This document shows, piece after piece, positions 60,417-64,000 of a DNA stretch of 64,000 bases. How positions within the stretch are numbered: the stretch's first letter is position 1; every line of letters starts with the position of its first letter. The translations under genes were made by a program, and so were the position numbers. The notes under the pieces are model-generated. The model saw only the letters and a program-made list of their open reading frames with translations, was not told the origin of the DNA and searched no databases. The stretch comes from Panax quinquefolius (lineage: Eukaryota > Streptophyta > Magnoliopsida > Apiales > Araliaceae): the NCBI GenBank assembly GCA_020205615.1, contig CM035160.1:5558437-5622436 (forward strand), in the 5' to 3' direction.

Positions 60417-62748
60417 TAACACACGCAGAGAGAGAGAGAGAGAGAAGTTGCAGTCACCACATCAGAATTTTATAAATCAGCAACTCAAAACAGTTCAAAA
60501 AACTAAATCAAATCAAAGAGTGATGATAATCCAGTTTTCTCGTGAAATGCTAGTTATATGGAAAATGATATCAAACAATACCTTTCTCCTATCAGATGTC
60601 AGCTGCGGAATGGTCAGTCGTATCACATCTCCATCATTGTTTGGAGTCATGCCAAGATCAGAGTTAACAATGGCCTTCTCTATAGCCTTTAGACTGAAAA
60701 GAATCAAGTCGAAAACAGTAATTTGACTTCACATAATGTATATATGACTACAAGAGAATTTAAACAGGAATGAGAATTAGTAATCTGTAGCTCGACTAAG
60801 GCCCAGCTTATAATGTTCAATTGTTGCTTTCACTAGCTCATAAAAAAGGCTGTCAAAAGTCAGTAAAACACATACTATTCGATCAGCAATATTATTAATA
60901 TCTCTCCACTATTACTGCATCAGTACCTACTCAACTTCTGCAGCAGCCAAATGGATTCGAAAGCAGCAAACAATATAGTCACTAATGTTCTCAGTTATTC
61001 ACATATTTTCACTTTATGGAAATAGTTCCCTAAATGTACCTGGATTTGTCATATGGATTCACCACGAGAGAACTAGAATCTGGAGTACTGATTTGAGCTA
61101 TGCTCTTCAAGCTGACGGGGGTTCCATAGTACTCTACCTATATACATATAGAGAAAAAGGGACAGAGTTGTAATCATTCGAAAGAAATGGAGATTCCAAG
61201 CATTAATACCAGTAATATTTTGATAATGCTCTTGTAGTAAGTGCAGTGGAAACCACTCATGTCACTAGCTGAGCCGGTTAAAAAAATATATAGAAATATG
61301 TACTTTGAGTATAGAATAAGTACTATATATATTACACACACTTGTTAAGAAAAGAAATTTATGGAGCAAGCAAATTACGCAAAACTTAGAAAGTGCAACC
61401 AGTTCCCATGTAGTAATCTACATTTTCTTTTCTCTGTGGATAAATTGCAAAAACAGATAAACTGAGCCCAATTGATAATAAGAGGATTCAACTCGCAAAT
61501 CTTTTGAACAGAAAACAAATGTTTCAATAATATTTATTATAGAGATACAGACAATGTTTAATGGGACTATTATAAGTCCAAACCAGTCACGAGCAAACAA
61601 GGAGTATCATACATAGTCTAATGACTATTCATAGTGTTCTTTATTTATGATGCAATGTATAACAAAAACAATATAATTACATCAACATGCTGAGAAAAAG
61701 AACATTTGTATCAATTGTGAATGAGCTAAGCTCCCTTAGATTTCTAGTACCAAAGTGTCACATAATGGAAAATATAACATAATAACCTGTATTTGGATTC
61801 ATACCTCAATTTTATCAAGCATTGCTGGATTTGATCTTCCTGTCCTAATGGAGTTGAAACTTGCTCGAACATTTTCAATAGTCTTTTCCATTCTTTCTTT
61901 CTGAGTAATAGCCAATAATGCAAATTACACAGTAGTTTTGCATATAACCAAAATTGCTAATTATGAGAAAATTCCAATAAAATCCTAAAATTTTAGAAGA
62001 ATAACAAGATACACAGATTATATACTTACAACATTTTTTTCGATCAAAGATTTCTCACCTTCAATCTCTTCAATGGTTGCGCACCTTAAAGTTCCTGTTC
62101 TGAAAAACAAACATATATAGTAAAACAATAGCGTCAAAAACACAAACCATGAATTTTTCAAACTCAGTTGAAAATATATTTTGACTAGCAACTGAAATAA
62201 AGCTAGCTTGAAATCACTTGCCTCTTTTGGGACAATTTCCTCAGAACCATAGGTTTGTGGGAAAATCTTCCTGTGCCCACCTTTAGTTTCACATAATTGG
62301 CAGCAGCAGTCCAAGAAAAAACAGGACCAGATGTCAAATTGCATTGCACGCAATTGAGTCCTTTGGAGTATGAACCTGTAGTTACTATTATTATCATCCC
62401 CACAATGCATAATATTAATAGAGAGTAAAACGAGAGCTGGGTCAGCAGCAGAGTCAATTAATGACTTGGGATCCCTTCACTTATTCAGTTCACAATCCAA
62501 CAAAATACGAAAAGAAGAAACAAACCCTAGGCACAAAGAATAGTGTAATACAAACCTGTCTAATGGATTCTACTGATAACCCAAAATACATAGCAAATGA
62601 AATACAAAATAATTTCACATCGTTATTAAGGAATACAGAGATTTTAGGGCAACAGACCTCGGACAGAGAGTATGATTTTGGGCGGGTTCTTCTCGTTGTT
62701 AGATTTTGGGTAAATGGCCGCAGTTGAAGGGGAGATTGACATCGCCAT
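53283..62748 (-). CDS. RRF: Ribosome recycling factor, plastid-targeted
   Basis: It releases the 70S ribosome from mRNA after termination, with EF-G, in the plastid. Eleven exons: 62,748-62,658; 62,375-62,222; 62,099-62,030; 61,900-61,805; 61,137-61,040; 60,693-60,582; 57,356-57,315; 55,717-55,661; 55,578-55,528; 55,369-55,313; 53,300-53,283. All phases join in frame to give 281 codons before TAA. The N-terminal 85 or so residues, rich in Ser, Lys and Asn, are a transit region absent from bacterial RRF. The mature part starts near [15 protein letters not shown] and contains the conserved [46 protein letters not shown] and ALRNIRRDA blocks, ending ELLTV. Ten introns are GT-AG or the GC-AG type (intron 2). 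The introns total about 8.6 kb and carry several DNA transposons without disturbing exons. Plastid rather than mitochondrial targeting is inferred from similarity to the plastid form. Confidence 0.93.
53347..53556. repeat. Tandem duplication of hAT element 5' end with flank
   Basis: A 105-bp unit (ACACTTGAGCCCC, GTAGTTAGTAGGACTGAGC, then CCGAATAATCGAACC and so on) occurs twice head to tail with only a few differences. It includes about 25 bp of host flank, the 8-bp target site and the first 70 bp of the element. Confidence 0.85.
54069..54210 (+). pseudogene. SEC10: Captured exon fragment of exocyst subunit SEC10
   Basis: Translation of 54,069-54,210 gives [20 protein letters not shown] followed by [20 protein letters not shown] and IETVIAE, which I recognise as a well-conserved central part of plant exocyst complex component SEC10. 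The reading stops at GAG followed by GTCTGTG, consistent with an exon end and the start of a retained intron, so genomic DNA rather than mRNA was captured. The first ATG upstream (54,032) opens a short frame with an unrelated leader ([13 protein letters not shown]), so a chimeric 68-residue product is theoretically possible. It lies within a hAT-type element. Confidence 0.75.
54480..54560 (+). repeat. Short tandem repeat inside the hAT-type element
   Basis: The block GGGTTTTATTTGGCT(A/G)GTGGGCTT occurs twice (about 54,481 and 54,522), each followed by a TCTCAAATTC end. It is an internal tandem duplication of about 40 bp. Confidence 0.75.
56095..56791. mobile_element. hAT-like MITE copy 1 (RRF intron 7)
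   Basis: Ends CAATGTTCTAAAAGGCGCTA and, inverted, CAGTGTTCTAAAAATTTCCG bound 697 bp with GC-rich CTAGGCG subterminal repeats and an AT-rich core. No target duplication is visible. The core (for example ATTGCTATTAAATAATAAAA) is the reverse complement of 59,600-60,100, so it belongs to the same family as the element at 58,152-60,128 in the opposite orientation. Confidence 0.78.
56921..56946. repeat. C/A homopolymer tract
   Basis: Nine or so C followed by about 20 A in RRF intron 7. This is low-complexity sequence, and its length is likely to be uncertain in any assembly. Confidence 0.7.
58328..59563. mobile_element. Mutator-like element with captured F-box/LRR fragment (Pack-MULE)
   Basis: Long terminal inverted repeats of about 170 bp: the left GGCAAAAAAACACATTTACT with GTGGTCGTCGACTTGTAA matches the inverted right end, and both continue through AATTTCTTGGACGG and the CACGTGGCA/CCACGTGTG block. 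Flanks are poly-T, fitting a duplication of 8-9 T. There is no transposase. The interior carries a host gene fragment at about 58,733-59,150. This structure is a Pack-MULE, nested inside hAT MITE copy 2. Confidence 0.82.
58733..59272 (+). pseudogene. Captured F-box/RNI (LRR) protein fragment
   Basis: In one frame the sequence reads [20 protein letters not shown], then [12 protein letters not shown], then [20 protein letters not shown] and [20 protein letters not shown], then [15 protein letters not shown]. This is the leucine-rich pattern of plant F-box/FBD/RNI-type proteins, with the typical LE.VYLTDE..I.NLI.GCPNL spacing. No F-box motif is present, a TAA precedes it near 58,730, and the last 40 residues run into transposon sequence. 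It is a captured internal fragment; whether it is transcribed is unknown. Confidence 0.65.
60383..60445. repeat. (CA)n(TA)n...(GA)n compound microsatellite
   Basis: A CA run, a TA run and a GA run follow one another in RRF intron 6, about 140 bp from exon 6. Confidence 0.75.
62216..62221 (-). other. GC splice donor of RRF intron 2
   Basis: On the minus strand exon 2 ends AAAAGAG followed by GCAAGT. This donor joins the Lys-Arg codons in frame to ACAGGAACTTTA of exon 3. The nearest GT donor (GTGATT, five bases on) would shift the frame. AG-GCAAGT is the normal consensus of plant GC-AG introns. Confidence 0.8.
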
Positions 62749-64000
62749 TGTACATATATATGAATAGAGTTACTATAGTGAGAGAAGTTGGAAATGGCGA
62801 CCTGAGCCTGTGAACGAAGTGGAAATTGGATAGGGAAAGAACATGATGACACTTTTCTGGATAAGAGCCACGTGTACATTTTTTACTTACTTAATATTTA
62901 AAAAAGAAATACTCCGGTATTGGGCCTCCGATGCGTAAAGTTAACAATATTATTAGCTTCTTATAGGGTAGTTGGTTGGCAGGCCCAGCAAAAGAAGAGA
63001 ATATTCTTCAGAAGGCCCAATTCTCAATCAATCTTTTTTAGTAGTAATATTTTTTTTTTCGCCGCATCTCACCATTATTTGCTGATATTGTTTTTTACAA
63101 TAAACCAATTACAGTAGAACAAATCCTCAATACCAAAAATCTTAGTTAGTTACTAGTAGAATCCATGGGCCATGGCCCACCAATAACCATTGCAGATAAT
63201 TGGGGGATACTTGATCTCTTTGTTCTACAAAAAATCACAATTTCATAAAAAAGAAAGAAAAAAAAAACTGTTCCATTAAAGAGGTTAGTTTTTCCATTAA
63301 TGGTAATACTTGATATATTTCACACACAGAAAAGCCTCATTTGTAGAAAGAAAGGGGGGGAAATGTCTTTCTTTTTGTTATTAATTATGTAAATTTCAAG
63401 ATATTCTTAAATTTAAAATCTCAATTTTACTATTATGTCATCACTACGAAACTAAACATCTATTATATTTAGAGATAAATATAAAAATAAAAGGTTGAAA
63501 AAATATCCTTTAGCATATAAGCATTAATACAACTCAAATATCTATCCAACATCCACTACTATAAAGAGTTATTTTACTTGTTACAAAAGGGAACAAGACT
63601 ACTTACAAATGGGCCTATAAAATGGTACTCGGATATGGAAATTGACAGCTTTACATCAACTATATGGAGTAGATAGAGAGTACTTCTTTCAAAGGATATC
63701 ATCATTTCGAATTCGATTAGTCTGAAATTATTTTTTTAGTAAGTTGATCAATTGACGAATAGAATACTGACACACATATAATTTCGCTTGCGTGTCAGTA
63801 TTTTATTGATCAATTAACCAACTTACCTCAAAATAAACTTCATATTAACCTCAAAATTAGCACGGTAAAAAACTCTCTCATATTCCAAGCCAGGTTTAAA
63901 CTTGACATGCAATCTTTTGTTATGAAAACATTATTATCCAAAGAAAGAAAAATGAATGAATTCTACGGAATCATTTGAACACCGTCATAAATGTAATTCG
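62749..64000. other. Upstream flank of the RRF gene, no further gene seen
   Basis: The first 200 bp should contain the RRF promoter and leader (minus strand), with TATATATGTACA just before the ATG. Beyond that I recognise no coding sequence. A small foldback lies at about 63,722-63,845. Confidence 0.55.
63722..63845. repeat. Small foldback sequence
   Basis: AGTAAGTTGATCAATTGACG and ATACTGACACAC are inverted at the right as GTGTCAGTATTTTATTGATC and AATTAACCAACTTACC. Arms of about 45-50 bp surround a very short loop. It could be a tiny MITE. No target duplication was identified. Confidence 0.5.

Noticed and set aside
62018..62410. Separate minus-strand gene encoding a hydrophobic protein
   Set aside because: The frame reads through RRF intron 2. 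Only its last 24 residues are real coding sequence (exon 3).
1..64000. A new multi-gene biological system such as a biosynthetic cluster around CPS
   Set aside because: No other terpene synthase, cytochrome P450 or related biosynthetic gene is visible in the window; the neighbours are an acetyltransferase relic and a plastid translation factor.

Overview
The window is plant nuclear DNA. It is AT-rich, its genes have many introns, and it carries LTR retrotransposons, Stowaway and Tourist MITEs and plastid-targeted nuclear genes. The complete diterpene cyclase gene has the 15-exon layout usual for its family, and the protein sequences suggest a eudicot. A lamiid is plausible, but I cannot name a species.

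Region 1 (1-27,645) is a nested block of Ty3/gypsy elements. Judging by the C-terminal pol region they are chromovirus-like, perhaps Tekay/Del. They have very long LTRs (about 2.6-2.7 kb in family 1, at least 2.6 kb in family 2). The key structure is a complete minus-strand family-1 element (13,004-23,026) with a perfect 5-bp target duplication. It sits in the untranslated leader of an older minus-strand family-2 element whose 3' half is at 7,689-12,888 and whose 5' half is at 23,027-27,645. A forward family-1 element with a second partial copy occupies 648-7,688. A 2.75-kb inverted duplication surrounds 23,147-24,481.

Region 2 (27,646-35,237) holds tandem AT-rich repeats and an unprocessed pseudogene of NAA20, the catalytic subunit of N-terminal acetyltransferase B. 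The pseudogene has lost its start codon and carries two nonsense codons, while nearly all splice sites survive.

Region 3 (35,238-47,461) holds a complete minus-strand class II diterpene cyclase gene of 15 exons and 820 codons. Its catalytic His and Asn and its regulatory His match ent-copalyl diphosphate synthase of gibberellin biosynthesis. Its introns contain Stowaway MITEs, a TRIM-like element, an LTR relic and many dinucleotide repeats, some directly against splice acceptors. Its upstream region has a duplicated TATA/RY block, a G-rich tract and a Tourist MITE.

Region 4 (47,462-53,282) has a solo family-1 LTR and mostly empty intergenic DNA with a carboxylesterase relic.

Region 5 (53,283-62,748) is a complete minus-strand gene for plastid ribosome recycling factor (11 exons, 281 codons, one GC-AG intron). 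Its large introns hold gene-capturing DNA transposons: a hAT-type element carrying an exon of exocyst SEC10, and a Mutator-like element carrying an F-box/LRR-like fragment. The second lies inside a hAT MITE, which itself lies inside a third foldback element. Two inverted copies of that hAT MITE flank the 42-nt exon 7. The last 1.25 kb is intergenic.

The two intact genes both encode plastid proteins but belong to unrelated processes, hormone precursor synthesis and plastid translation. I saw no evidence for a new multi-gene system. The unusual content is the transposon architecture and the splice-site context.
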